Shown in pieces: positions 23,985 through 36,362 of a stretch of 64,000 nucleotides of DNA. The stretch is from Hippophae tibetana. Its lineage: Eukaryota; Streptophyta; Magnoliopsida; Rosales; Elaeagnaceae. The translations under genes and the position numbers were made by a program. Position 1 is the first letter of the stretch, and each line of letters begins with the position of its first letter. The notes under the pieces were generated by a model that searched no databases, was not told where the DNA came from, and worked only from the letters and a program-made list of their open reading frames with translations. Location: the NCBI GenBank assembly GCA_037013495.1, contig CM072805.1:22284669-22348668 (forward strand), in the 5' to 3' direction.

Positions 23985-26900
23985 TCACTTATAGATTACA
24001 AATTTTTTCATTGGATGCCTACACTTAGGACACAATACCATTTCTTCTTTCCGTTTTTCGTTGTACGAAATGACATGATAATGAAAGTGATCACCACAAG
24101 GCTTATCAAGTGGAGGTTCAATTGCAGTCTTTAGAGCACCCAAAAATCCCAATTTCCGCACATTTTCTCCCCATTTTGAAAACTTATTTAAGCACTCCAT
24201 GAGTTTGTTGCCCTCAAGTCTTACAACACTGTCCATTGAAGTTCCTCTTCCCATTAGTGCCCAACCTTCATCATTATTCTCATCCATATCTAATATGGAA
24301 GTTACCTCCTTAAGAACATTATCAGTATCAATTCTCGCTCCTTTTCGTAGTTTTGATCTTCGTATACTTTCCAACCGAAGCCAAAAGAATGGAATTTTGG
24401 TTAAAGACAAGGAGTTAAATAGATTTTGTTGTTGTTCTATTGTTGCTAATATCTTTCTCACATGTTGTCTTACAGTTCTCAAACCAACATACACCATCTC
24501 AATCTGTATGCCTGCCTTTTTTATCTCTTTCATCTTTTCATTGAACTCTAATGTCCAATTTATGTCATTGCTCCCATAAATGCAAATATACTTTCCTTCT
24601 TGTACCTGCAATTGATACATTGTCATAAACTCAAGTGAGTAGACAATGTAGTTTGATTGGGTGCTAAATAGCATGTAGCATAATCAAATTATTCTCAAAA
24701 TAATATGTTTTAATTTGTACATATAACTAATGTACAATATGTATAATTCGATTATGTAAGCAAATCCATAGAAAATGTGAGAGAAGTACCCAATTAGTGA
24801 TGAGGGGACAAATTTCATCCACTAGAAGTTGTAGTGTCCAATTCTCTTCTCGCCAAAGTTCGGTCTCTCTTGAAACTGAAAAAGGATATGCCCTAGAACC
24901 CCAGATTAGCACCATATCTATAGCGTTTAAGTTTGTGACATTCCCTTGTGAATCCAAAACAACCATAATGGTATCACCTTTGTACTTCCATTCTTGTTGT
25001 ATAAATTCCATTACTGCTGAGTTGAGTGACCACGGTCGCCTTATTGAGTACCATGGCAAATAATGTGATAGGATTCTGAAATTTCTCTTCTCAGTGTCAG
25101 TCCAAGAACTTGAAAGTGGAATTGGAACCCATATAATTTTATAGCTTTCTTCTAAACTTTTGTTGTGAGGATGTGCATGTGTTTGCTGAACAAGTAGGAG
25201 GGATTGTTCTATTGAGAATAGCTCTGGCTTTGAGATCATAAGGACAACTACCTTATTATTAAGCTCAGCTACGCCTAGCTGTTAATTCATCCCAAGATAC
25301 AGTCAAACAAGAATTTCAATGCATAAGTATCAAAACATGTAGAGCATATAGGGAGGTTTGTGTACAAAAGATCTAACTAAGGACTCGTTTTGTAACAAGT
25401 TCTGCTTTCTTATGTTTGAAACGAGTTTTCTATTTTAAAATTCATTTAAAAAAGGAAAGGAAAAAAAATTCATTTGTTAAAAAGTTTTGTTTCTTCTTCT
25501 ATTTCCGTTAAAATCATAATAAAGTTAATTAATGAAAGGAAAGTGAATTTAAAATATCTTTTTTAAAACTTTATTTTTAAGTTTTAAAACCCATAAAAAG
25601 TTCGTAAAAAAAGAACTAAGTTTCAATCTAATTTTGAACTTGAAATTATAATTAATTATCAACAACACACATTTTAAAAAATTGGAACTCCAAACAAAAT
25701 TAGTTACAAAAAAGGCCTATGCAATTCAAATAACTCTAGTGACAGAGTGTAGACTAATGAGATCAAATGAGACAAAGCAAATAGAGACTTGCCTTGGCTT
25801 TTGAAGAACAGTCTATGAATGGGAAGTCATCCCTTAAAGCAAATAACATTTTAAGCACTTGTTGGTTTTCATCTTGTGAATTCTTAAAAACATCAAACAA
25901 CTTCTGATACAATTTTGCCTCTGCAAGTTAAAGAAAATATGGGATGACAAACAAATTTTGACATTCACATGCCAAATAATCTCTATTTAGAAACTATTAC
26001 CTGCTAAAAGTAATGAACAAGTACCTGCTTGTTGATGACATGTTTCCACTTGTTGATTGAGGCTGACATAGTTGTTGGTTAGTCTGTTTAACAAACTTCT
26101 GAGTTCCCACATTTCAATTACTATCGAATCTGAGTACCTGAGGAATAAATGTTGTGATTGATCAGCTTATTCTAGCAAACTAGCATAAGAGTTAACAGTA
26201 TTTGTTCAATATATAGAGTCACGAGAATTAAAGAAACTAACAATGTAGTTTGTGATGTGCGAAGATCACAACTTAGTCATGAGAAATCAATCACGCACCC
26301 ATGTAAACCGAAATCTAATGACTAACATTGTGAGTTTCGTACATCTCAAACTACACCAGAAATTAACAATGTAGTCATGAGAAATCACTTACACACCCAT
26401 GTAACTTTGGTTACACGTACGTGTAAACCAAATCCGATGACTACATTGTGATTTTCATAAATATCAAATTACATTGTGAATTTCTTCAATTCTCGTGACT
26501 GTATTGTGAGTTTTTCCAACTAAAATTGATGAACCATTTCTTGAAATCAATAGTTGAACAAATATTATGTAAGCATAAGAATAAGCGTAGTCAATAGTCT
26601 GATTAAAGAGAAGGAACATGCACTTGCTCAGGCTTCACAGGCGTCAGATTTGAGAGATGAGAAAAGCATGTCAAGATGCTTCTGATAATCCAGTAAACAG
26701 ATATATAGATATGAAACTTTGTGTTAGTCTTTGCCTTATCATCCACCTCTTCATGTGAAAATGGAAGTCCTTCAAACTTGATGACACATTTTGTTACATC
26801 GACAGCTGTCTTTATCAACAATCTCAAGGCCTTAAAACTATACTTCAATTTGCTCAAGTCAGTTGCAAGCAGCTTAAGTTTTGCAACTGATACTGCTAAG

Positions 26901-27925
26901 GGATGACTAGGATTAATTTGCATCAGAAGCAACAATTCACCATAACTTGTTGCAAAAGCTGCAATTACTAAAGCTGCTTTTGTATCCCAGCCATAGTTTC
27001 CTAACAAATCAAACAAAACCATAGTCCTTTCATGTAGATTCCCTTGCTTATAGCTCTTGCAGACTACCTGTCATTTTAATAAAATGATATATAGATTAGG
27101 TTTAAACCATACAAAGTACTGTTTAATCTAAAAAAATAAAGTAAGGTGTAGATTATGACAGAAAAGGGTACTAGGGCATGCATGAGGACGAGAGGAGAGA
27201 AATACCTCATGTAAAATCATACCAATAGTGTCTCCAAATGTTTCATGTGTTTCAATTTCTTCAAAGTATCTTATTTCATCGTTCTCTTCAGCATCAAAGT
27301 TTATGTTCCAAACCTGAGAAAAGACCAGCACATGATCAATACTAAGAATTTAAGTGTATGTTTGTTTATGCTTCTGGAACTATAAAATCGCTTTTGATAG
27401 CAAAAAACAATATTTTAGAACCAAATGAAGAATTATTTTTTAAAAGCAAATTATATGTTTACTGATAGAAGCAAATTATGCTTTCTGAAACCATTTTTAA
27501 CAGAAGCACATACTAAGACACTAAAGTCTAATCCATCAGAATATATCTCTTTAAAGTATGCATTGATACTTTACATAGGTCCATCTACAGTCTCATAACA
27601 ACAAATATTTAGTAGAATTAACACAGATAAAGAGCCTTATTATATTAGTAGGCATAACCTAATTTTCAAGAGCTTGAGTAGTGAAGATTTTGATAAAACT
27701 TGATTATTTATCATCCAAAGAAAAAACAGAAAACTTCAGATGGGCTACTATTACCTTTTCTGATTTAGTAGCATAAAGCATGATGGTCTCCACTGCATGA
27801 AGCAATAGCTCGGAATCGAAACGACTACCATCAGGATTATGGCTAAGGAGTAGCTTCTTTATCAGATAATCTTCTGAAAATGGTGAGGATTTACAACAGA
27901 GATGGTCTTCTTGGAGAAAGTTCAT
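23985..27925 (-). CDS. SEO-2: sieve element occlusion protein, 7 exons, 689 aa
   Basis: Paralogue of SEO-1 with the same intron positions and phases. Exons on the minus strand are 27925-27755, 27313-27206, 27067-26628, 26137-26025, 25920-25793, 25278-24790 and 24605-23985, totalling 2070 nt (690 codons). Exons 2 and 5 have exactly the lengths seen in SEO-1 (108 and 128 nt). Introns 3 and 5 must start with GC (donor GCAAGT in both); every GT alternative nearby shifts the frame. Protein features are an SEO_N-like start with DGSRFDSELLLHAVETIM, GNYGWDTKAALVIAAFATSYGE in exon 3, VVLDSQGNV and DMVLIWGSRAYPF in exon 6, EGKYICIYGSNDINW and the CPKCRHPM cysteine motif in exon 7. It lacks the N-terminal repeats of SEO-1 and the terminal RCC. 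The start is the ATG at 27925; the frame is open slightly further up but without ATG. Expected role: phloem filament protein. Confidence 0.88.
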
Positions 27926-30090
27926 GGTAGTAGGAGTAGGGATGGTATAAACCAAAGGTGAAGCAATGAATATATTGAACTAGAATTATCATATAAGGAA
28001 AGCAAACAAACTGATCAACTAGCTAGCTTTCAGTACTAGTAAGTCATACTTAATTATGGTTTTAAATGAAAACATTCCCTTTTTCACTTAATAGCTTTAG
28101 GTTCAAGATTATTGAAATCCTTGGTAAACAAGTAGGTGCCAGCCAACTGAGATTGTCAGAGGACAATTCTCATCACTTCCTCCTACTTGAACATTTGTTA
28201 CGCGTTGTAATTAACATGTAACAGTAAGAAAAGTAAGTAACTTTTTCTTTTTACTCGACCAACTGAGATAACAGATTATTTTTCCAAAATTAAATAACTT
28301 TATTTTACGAGTTTGAAGATTTAATTAACTTGTTGAAAACCCTTTAATTTTGATTGAAAATAAATAGATATTCCATAAAAGTGAATGTACACAAAAGATA
28401 TGATTAAACGAGTATTTGTATCTATTTATTTATGATTGAGATAGATGAAATTAAAATATCTTGATATTGGAGATTAAAACAAGATTAATTGCATAACATG
28501 TATCTTCAAAGTAATGTTTCATTTTTAATCACCTGGTATACATATATTTTTTTTTAATAAAGTGAAAAACATATATCACATGGTGGTGTGAGTGCATATA
28601 TACAAGACTATGTTTTGATGACACGTGATTTGGATAATTAGTATTGATAAATCATATTTTATATATACCTAAACAATTATATAAACTAAAATTAATGAGT
28701 TATTCTTCAAATAAAAATATATATTTAATTATAATTAAAAATACATGACATATCATTAGATAGTATTTATTCAAAAATTAAAATCATTTAGTAAAAATAT
28801 TTGTAAATAATATCATAATGTAAATGTTTTTTAAGAGTTAAAAGGTGAAATCAATTGATTAGGTTTGATAAAAATAAATAAATAAGAAGGATTTAAAAAA
28901 CATATTTATTATGCATTTTTAAAGACTGGTTAAGGAGGACACTAAGAGTTCTTTAGACTCTTTAATTGTAATGCTGAAGTTAGCTCAAAGTTAAGTAAAA
29001 GCTAGAGATTGAATGGGGACCAATTCTTTTAACTGAATCTTGTGCAAGCTATTTTACCCACCAGCTAGTCGTTGATTAAAAAAAGAGATGTCTCAGAATA
29101 TTGAGATTAGATTTTTTGTTAGCTTCTTTTTTTCCTTTCTCTCCTTTCAAGTTATGAATAATATTCGTGAATCGCATTATACATTTAAAGAGTTTTAAAA
29201 ATTGACAATAATTTATAATTCATTTGTACCATTAATTTTCCCAAAGCAATTATGTGATTTTTTTTCCTCTTTCATTTTTAAAATTTAATAACTAAACTAC
29301 TTATACATTTATAATTAAATTTTGAATTTTGAACTTTAAATCTTCTATATATTTAAATAAACTATATACAATTAAAATCTAGCCATATTATGGTGGAGAC
29401 TACATGAAACCTTTTAAAAAACTAATTGAGAAAACAACGAAAATAATACCTTTAAAATTTATAATTATAAAAATAATATTCCTTATATTTACCTCATATA
29501 TTTTCAAAATTAAAAAAAAATCTGATACATTATTTCACATTAAATATCATCCAATATTTTTAAATGTTATTTTATTATTATAAAATTTAAAGAGTACTTT
29601 TTGTAATTTTTCAAACTAGTTTTGGATCTACTGTTCAAATTTAATAAGTTTATAATAATATTAATTTTTAAGCAATGATAATTATTGTTTCGATTTATAT
29701 TAGTAAATGAAAGAAAAAAAATTATTTAAATATAATTTTTTTAGGTTTTTTTTATGATAATAATGTGAGAAATTAATTTTAAAATTTTATAGAAAATGTT
29801 TGTATCGATAAAAAATTGTACTAACATCTGGGACCGTTTGTGAGAAAGAAGTGTGTTTAATTTGGTTAAAAAAAATCAAAATTATAAGACTCAAAAAAGG
29901 TTCTCCAAGTTCTTTATCTACTAAGAAAGAAATAAAAAAAATATTTGAAAAAAAGACCATAAACCGTAGCAATAGTGTTTTTTGAAAAGAAAACATCAAA
30001 ATCTTCTAATATGCTATTTTTATATATTTTTCTAGACTTGTAGAAAGATTCATAGATCAAACAACTAGCTCCACCTCTTAGACCCCGATA
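27926..30090. other. SEO-2 upstream region and AT-rich DNA
   Basis: A weak TATA-like sequence (minus strand TTATATGA, about 27997-27990) lies 65-70 bp before the SEO-2 ATG. Beyond about 28.1 kb I see only AT-rich DNA with no coding or repeat structure. Confidence 0.45.
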
Positions 30091-33000
30091 ACTAGTGAGA
30101 AGGTCTAACCTGCTAATTAATAGGCCATTTTTTCAGCTTCATCTTAGCTTGCCAGAAATATGAGCACTACATTTACACTTGTTCACCCACAACAAGTCGT
30201 GCAAGCCAAAATGATAAGGCAAGCTAAACCTGAACCTATCTAAAGATAGTAGAAAATTCACTCTAGGTCAACCTCACCTCAAGCACCTATTAGAGCCCCT
30301 AGCTCCCAGACCAATCATCGTCCAAGAGAATGTCCCTATGTAATCCTCCAATGCTCAGAGTGTACAAGGACAGACCCACAATCATCCTGGGCTTGGTTGG
30401 CAAAATGACCATCTGAGATAGGACCCAAGTCCCAAGCCCAATATCATCGACCAAGAGGTGGCCGACTAGGAAGTACCATCCAAGCCAAGTGTTACCACCC
30501 AGGATTTGGCCACCAAAGATTGCCATATAGGACTATCACTGTTGGTCAAAACATGGTCGGTTAAAGGAAGTCATCCAAGATAGATGCCACCAGCCAAGAT
30601 GTGATTTGTTTAGAACCACCTACTAGGTTGACCTTTTCTATACAACCTTTACCTACCAACCACGCTCTGGTTGTATGAGGTGGACCCTAGTTACTTCCAT
30701 CCTATGGCATGCCATCCGTCATTATGCTTGACCAAGAACTTGACCCCTCGCTAGGGGCACGTTCCCACATATGAACTAGTAGAATAAATACATCTCTTGT
30801 TCCTATTTAAGAATGAGCCTCACAAGACCGTTTGCGTGGGTACATCATTTCCACCAGAGGAACAAGAAAGATTATATGAGTTCCTAAGAAAAAATAGAGA
30901 TGTGTTCGCATGGTCCCATGAGGAAATTCCTGGCATAGATCCATAAATCATAACATACCACCTCAATATATAGATCTAAAGTTTAAACATGTCAAGTAAA
31001 AGAGAAGATCATATAATCAAGAAAGACATTCCCGTGAAAGTAGAAGTTGAAAAACTCTTAAAAGATAAATGTATAATAAAAGTATACTATCTTGATTGAC
31101 TAGCCAATAATGTGCAATGGAAAATATGTGTAAATTTCATTGACTTGTCAATCCCAAAGAAAGTTTTCCATTGCCACTCATAGACCAAATTATGGATGCC
31201 ACCATTGTATATGTTGCATTCTCTTTCATAGATGCTTACATTGGATACAATCAAATCTAAATGAATGGCCCTGATTAGGAAAATATAAGATTCATGATCG
31301 ATCAGGAATTATTTTGTTACAAAGTCATGTCCTTTTTTCTAAAAATGTTGGTGCCAAATATAAAAAAAAAAGTATGGAATGAAGCTGAACACGAACAAGT
31401 GTGAGTTCAAAGTAGGTTCAAGAAGGTTCTTAAGGTTCATAGTCAACCAAAGAGGAATTGAGGCCAACCTTAAGAAAATAAAAGCATTGATAGATATGAA
31501 ACCTCTCAAGACTATCAAGGAAGTCTAGAGATTGATAGGAAAAGTGGTTGCTCTTAACTATTTCATCTCAAATGCAACTGAAAAATATGCACATTTCTTT
31601 AAAGTATTACATGAGAAATCTAATTTTTCATAGGATTAGAAATATGAGAAAGCATTTGAAAAGTTAAAGGAATATTTGAGCAATCCACAACTGCAGCCTT
31701 GTCTGTAATGGGGTGGCATACTCATCTTATAGTCTACAACTCTGTCCGTAAGTATATATATATATATATGTCAAGAACATCTATGTAAGAGATATAGTCT
31801 ACAACTAGATTTGAAAGTATCATCCAACAAATTGGGTTATGACATGCCAGAAGGTACCAACCATAACATATCATATAAAGATGCATACCTTCCTAAGAAA
31901 AATTTCCAAAATAGGTATATGAGAATACATTATGAGCATAATCCAAAGATCTACCCAAGTTCTTTATAAGAGCACTTGGGTAGGAAAGATACATAAAGTG
32001 TAGAACATCTTGTGCCTCAATTTAGGCCATTAAGATTCACAAAACACCCAAAAGTTCATAACGTGTTCTGACTTCTTTTGGGTTATAAAGATTTACACAA
32101 TGTCGAAAAGACATACACCAAAAGGTGAACATAGGACAAAAAGGCCTCATAACAAAAGTTCATAAAGGTCATTTATATACATAACCAGGGCTATATCCCT
32201 ACATATCATCTCGTCCTAAGGATCTAAATATAATGGTGGTCTTGGAAAGACATAGAGTCATATGATACTATACATGAAGAATCTACATGGCCAGAAATAA
32301 TGCCCTATTATAACATAAGGATAGATAATGGTTCACCAACACTTTTATTCTAATAAAATTGTGTTTGCAAGTAACTAGGCCACATATTCCCATACTTAGA
32401 AGATTTAACAAGATAGAATGTACACCATCAAACAAAGAATGAGTATGAGTTTCCTAGGATTTTTGAAGCCTTTAATGCCCTACACCCAATTCAGGGTTTA
32501 CACCCTTGCCCAAGTAGTGAATAAGAAGCAACCATATAGATGAGTATTGTGCCTTAGAGCTCAAACCACCAAACAAACCATAAAATTTAGGCATGTTAAG
32601 TAATCCTAAAGGATGAATTCTGATCACAGGGAGTGTCATTCAGGTTAAAGCTTACGAGGAGAACAACTTAACTTGGTCTAATCACCTCTTAATTAACCTT
32701 AAACCTTGAAGGGGGCCAATGGCTTGAGAGCTTCGCCACCTTGGTACTGAGAAACCCTTAGTATCCCTTGGGAATGTGCCTTTACGAAGGGAAGTGAATA
32801 AGAAGTGACCATATGAGTGGGTATAAGCTACCTAGACTTAGAGAATCCAAAGCCTTTAGTGCATCACATGTAAGTATTGTGCCTTAAGGCCCAGAATGCC
32901 AGAAGATCACTTAAATAAGTTCAAGTACTCCAAGTAGAGGGCTAATAGATCAAAAGGCTTAACTTAACAACACTTGGATTAATAAGTAACCCATAACTTA

Positions 33001-34118
33001 GAAAAATATTAAACAAACACAACAAGGCCTGAATAGAAAAGTAAGGCCACGTGTGCAAGTTAAATGCAACCCAAACTTCAAGGCCAATGGTCTCCCAACG
33101 GAGCCAATGCATGGTCTAAAGATTCAACTATGATTCTATCATATAGGTCATGACTAAAAGGTATACCAATCAAGAACCCGATCGGCCAGCAAAGAAGGTG
33201 GTTGGCCAAAAGGTGACCGACTAGGAGTATGGTCAACTAGAAATGTGTTTGACTAGTGGTGTAACCAACTATAAATATGGCCAATCAAATGTGTGACCAA
33301 ACAGAAAGTGGGTGCCCAAAAGCGTCACTATCTTGATTGGCCTGGAATGTGGCTAGTCGGCTAGGGTATGATTAGCTTTGGAAAATTTCCATGCATGTTT
33401 GTTCAGCCAGATTAGGTTAAACTTTGGTCGTGAAATCATTCCTCATCTTCACCTAAATTAGTTTCAAGATCTGTATTTTGTTTTATGCCAATACATCCTC
33501 CTATATTCGCATGTCAACTCAAACGTTTATAGCCTCTTAAATATATGAAGGCGTTGGTTAGGCCAGAAACAATGTTACAAGTACAAGTTAAAGATAAATT
33601 GTATAAAATAAGACAAGGCCAAGGCCATTGAACTGGCTATAGATCCCTAACATTTCCATTCTAGGCCATACCACAACACATATTGTTCCATAGAATAGAC
33701 ATTTATTGGGATGCATCTGATCACATTTTCCTTCACCAAGTACCTTTTTAAAGGTTCAAATACCTATCTACATTTTGAACAAAGTCCTAACACAAGACAA
33801 GGGTATAATTTATTAAAGTATGCTAGGATATTGTCCCTACCAAAACTTGAGGTGATTAAGATATTATCCCCACCTCTTGGACTTCCTAAAGGTGTATAGC
33901 CTTATATATCTCCACGTCACTTCATTTTAATAAGAAATGAGAGTACACGAGTTAAGAAAAGGGTTACAAATGAGAGTACACGAGTCAAGACTTTATTGGC
34001 CACAATTTTGTTTGTTAAGATTTTATTGGACAAAACTTCATTTACTAAGACTTCGTCGATCAAAGAACTACCAACCAGGGGGTTGCTACCCAGAAGACTA
34101 CCAATAAGTGCTCAATTA
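30091..34118 (+). mobile_element. Ty3/gypsy remnant with broken RT
   Basis: Plus-strand text reads the gypsy pol region just before and within RT: FLRKNRDVFAWSHEEIPGID (about 30877-30940), VEKLLKDKCIIKV (31045), FSFIDAYIGYNQI (about 31220-31258), then MKLNTNKCEFKVGSRRFLRF and RGIEANLKKIKAL (31380-31480) and KYEKAFEKLKEYLSNPQL (to about 31700). Stops and frameshifts are frequent. The catalytic YxDD segment expected between FGLKNAG-like DNA (31335) and MKLNTNKC is missing. Before and after (30.1-30.8 and 31.8-34.1 kb) is non-coding element-like DNA, with GGCC/GACCGACTAG-type short repeats in both parts. No integrase or RNase H was recognised. The outer limits are approximate. Confidence 0.75.
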
Positions 34119-34578
34119 TGTTGGCTCAATAAGTGTCCAATTATCATACAAGTGTGAACACAACATAATTATCATAAGAGAATAAGGACTCAAGAATTAA
34201 AATTATCTTAAAGAGATAAAGGTCATAAGATTATCCTTTATCTATCTTAACAAGATAAAGATCCAAATATTATCTTTTATCTATCTTAAAGGATAATCTA
34301 GCAGATATAAATAAGGATAAATGTCTATAATAGATAATTGTCTAACAGAGACAAGTTATCAAGTTTATTTCTCTTATATATAGTCATATATGCATAACAT
34401 AATACGATATCTTCTAATATCGAATATCTTATATCATCTTGAAATTATTAGATCTTATAATAGAGAATCACAACTAAACATTCTCTTTTCATATAATCAT
34501 TAGAGCGAGATTGAGATCTCCACTCTTCATCTTATAGTTATCAATTTAAGGATCGTAGGGTCAAAAACCATCCCAACA
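34119..34578 (+). repeat. LTR-like sequence (TGTTGG...CCAACA)
   Basis: A 460-bp segment begins TGTTGGCTCAATAAG and ends CCATCCCAACA, with 6-bp inverted ends, directly downstream of the gypsy remnant. It contains several GATAAAG/TATCTT inverted motifs and TATATA-type sequences. A 3' LTR of the gypsy element is the simplest reading. However, no polypurine tract abuts it and no flanking duplication is visible, so it may be a solo LTR of another element. Confidence 0.5.
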
Positions 34579-36033
34579 AGGTGATCTAATGTCCTAAAAA
34601 TTTGTTCATCTTACAAATTCTATGATGAATATTCCTACATGTTGTTTATAAAAATTATGTGTGTGTGAGCACGCATGCGTGCATTTGTGAACGTGTAATT
34701 ATTATTACAAAATAAAATTAAAAAACCTTCAAAATCTTACAAAAAAACCCATTTTTTGGGAAGTCATCTATATATATGTATGTGTATGAGAGGTATCATA
34801 AAAACCTCTTATATTATGAAATTTGTATCAATTAATCATCTATATTATAAAAAAATCATTTACTTCCTTACATTTTGTAAAAGGTAATAAATAATGATAA
34901 ATTTAACTATTAATCCAATATTTTAATAATTTTATGATAAAATACCGTAATAAAATATTATTTTATCATTTCTTTATTTACCAATAAAACAAAATATTAA
35001 GAAAATAATAATATTTTATTCATAATATTAATAAAAAAATATTTTTGTCATTCTTTAATTTTTATTTTTTTTATAAAATAAAAAATCATATGATACATTT
35101 TTATAAACAATCAAGTGAGATGTGTTACTTAAAACCATCTATGTCAAAATACCAACACCTATATTTTAATTATGTGCATTAAATTTATTAATTACTTTGT
35201 TATTTATAATTTAATCATAACATAAAATATAATTTTATTCTAATAAAATTAATCTTATAAAATAAATATAAATATAATTTAATTTAGTAACTAATTATTT
35301 ATAAAAATTATGTATTACTTCTTGCAATACTCTAATTTAGGACAATAATTTTTCTTTTTTAAATGTTGGTATCATTTTTTTTCTTTATTTTGAATTATAC
35401 ATTTACACATAAACACATAAATCTCTAACTCAAAAAATATTTATGTACTAAAAAGAAATTAAAATATTATTATATCAATACTATTTTATACTTATTAAAT
35501 AATTATTTAAAAAAATAGATAAACGTTAAAAATATAAGGTGTATTGTACTATTTTAGCATTTGAATTTCTTTAACTAATCATTTTTATCAAATTTTATTT
35601 AAAGAAAAATATTAATTTAATAAAGTTACTAGCTAGTAATTACCAAAATTCAAGATATAATCATAAAAATAATATTTTTAATTTTTACTCGTATATTTTT
35701 AATAAAACAATACATGCCCAAATATTATACATTAAAAAATAATTAATTATATACGATTTAAATTAAAATTCAATTATTTAAATTCATTTAAAATAAATTT
35801 TAATTACTTATATACATATAATGTTATTAGATGTTGATTTTGTTTGCTATAGATTTTAATAATACTATTTGAATTAATTTCAAAAGTATTTTTATAAATA
35901 GCATAGTCTTAGTACTAGGGCCATTTTCAACGAGACACCTAAAGACTATTTTAGATATTATTTTATTGGAAATTTTGTATCCAAACTTGCTCCAAAAGAC
36001 ATTAAAACTCTGTACTATTTTAGTGTAGCAAAC
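34579..36033. other. AT-rich DNA; possible MITE fragment at its right end
   Basis: Mostly featureless AT-rich DNA. At about 35919-36033 the text (GGGCCATTTTCAACGAGACACC, then TCCAAACTTGCTCC and CTCTGTACTATTTTAGTG) resembles the CTCCAAC-type ends of plant MITEs. It seems to continue beyond the copia insertion at 40990 (CGAACAATCTTACATT). No matching inverted end was found. Confidence 0.3.
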
Positions 36034-36362
36034 TGCAGAATTATAGTGATATGGGTGTTGTAGAATTATGCAAAATAGTGCAGAAAGAGAAGCAACAGTG
36101 CAAAACAATAGTGAAGCAACAATGCATAATTATAGTGGAGTAGTAGTTGCAGAAGTGCAGCAGAGAGTGGTATGGGTGCTGTAGAAATGCAGTGAAAACA
36201 ATTGGGCAACAGAGTAGTGATGTTATAGTAGTGTAGGTGTTGTAGAGATGCAACAGAGATAAGAGAATTTTTTTTATTTCCTTAGTATATATATGTAATC
36301 ATTCCTTGTTCATTAATAAGAAAAGATTAATGAAATTTTTTCTCTTCTAATTTATTTTTTCA
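36034..36362 (+). repeat. 5' LTR of copia element C
   Basis: 329 bp, starting TGCAGAATTATAG and ending ATTTTTTCA, directly followed by the primer-binding site. The second base pair of the end (TGC against TGT in the 3' LTR) has mutated. It contains internal near-repeats of GTAGAATTATG / GCAGAAGTGCAG type and a TATATATA box near its 3' end. Confidence 0.9.

Noticed and set aside
26221..26520. Direct repeats in SEO-2 intron 3 (ACAATGTAGTCATGAGAAATCA type)
   Set aside because: A local imperfect duplication within the intron; it does not alter any splice site I use and has no further structure.
24727..27955. SEO-2 as a pseudogene with frameshifts
   Set aside because: The frame is broken only if GT donors are forced at introns 3 and 5. 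With GCAAGT donors the gene is open throughout, with exon lengths and phases matching SEO-1.
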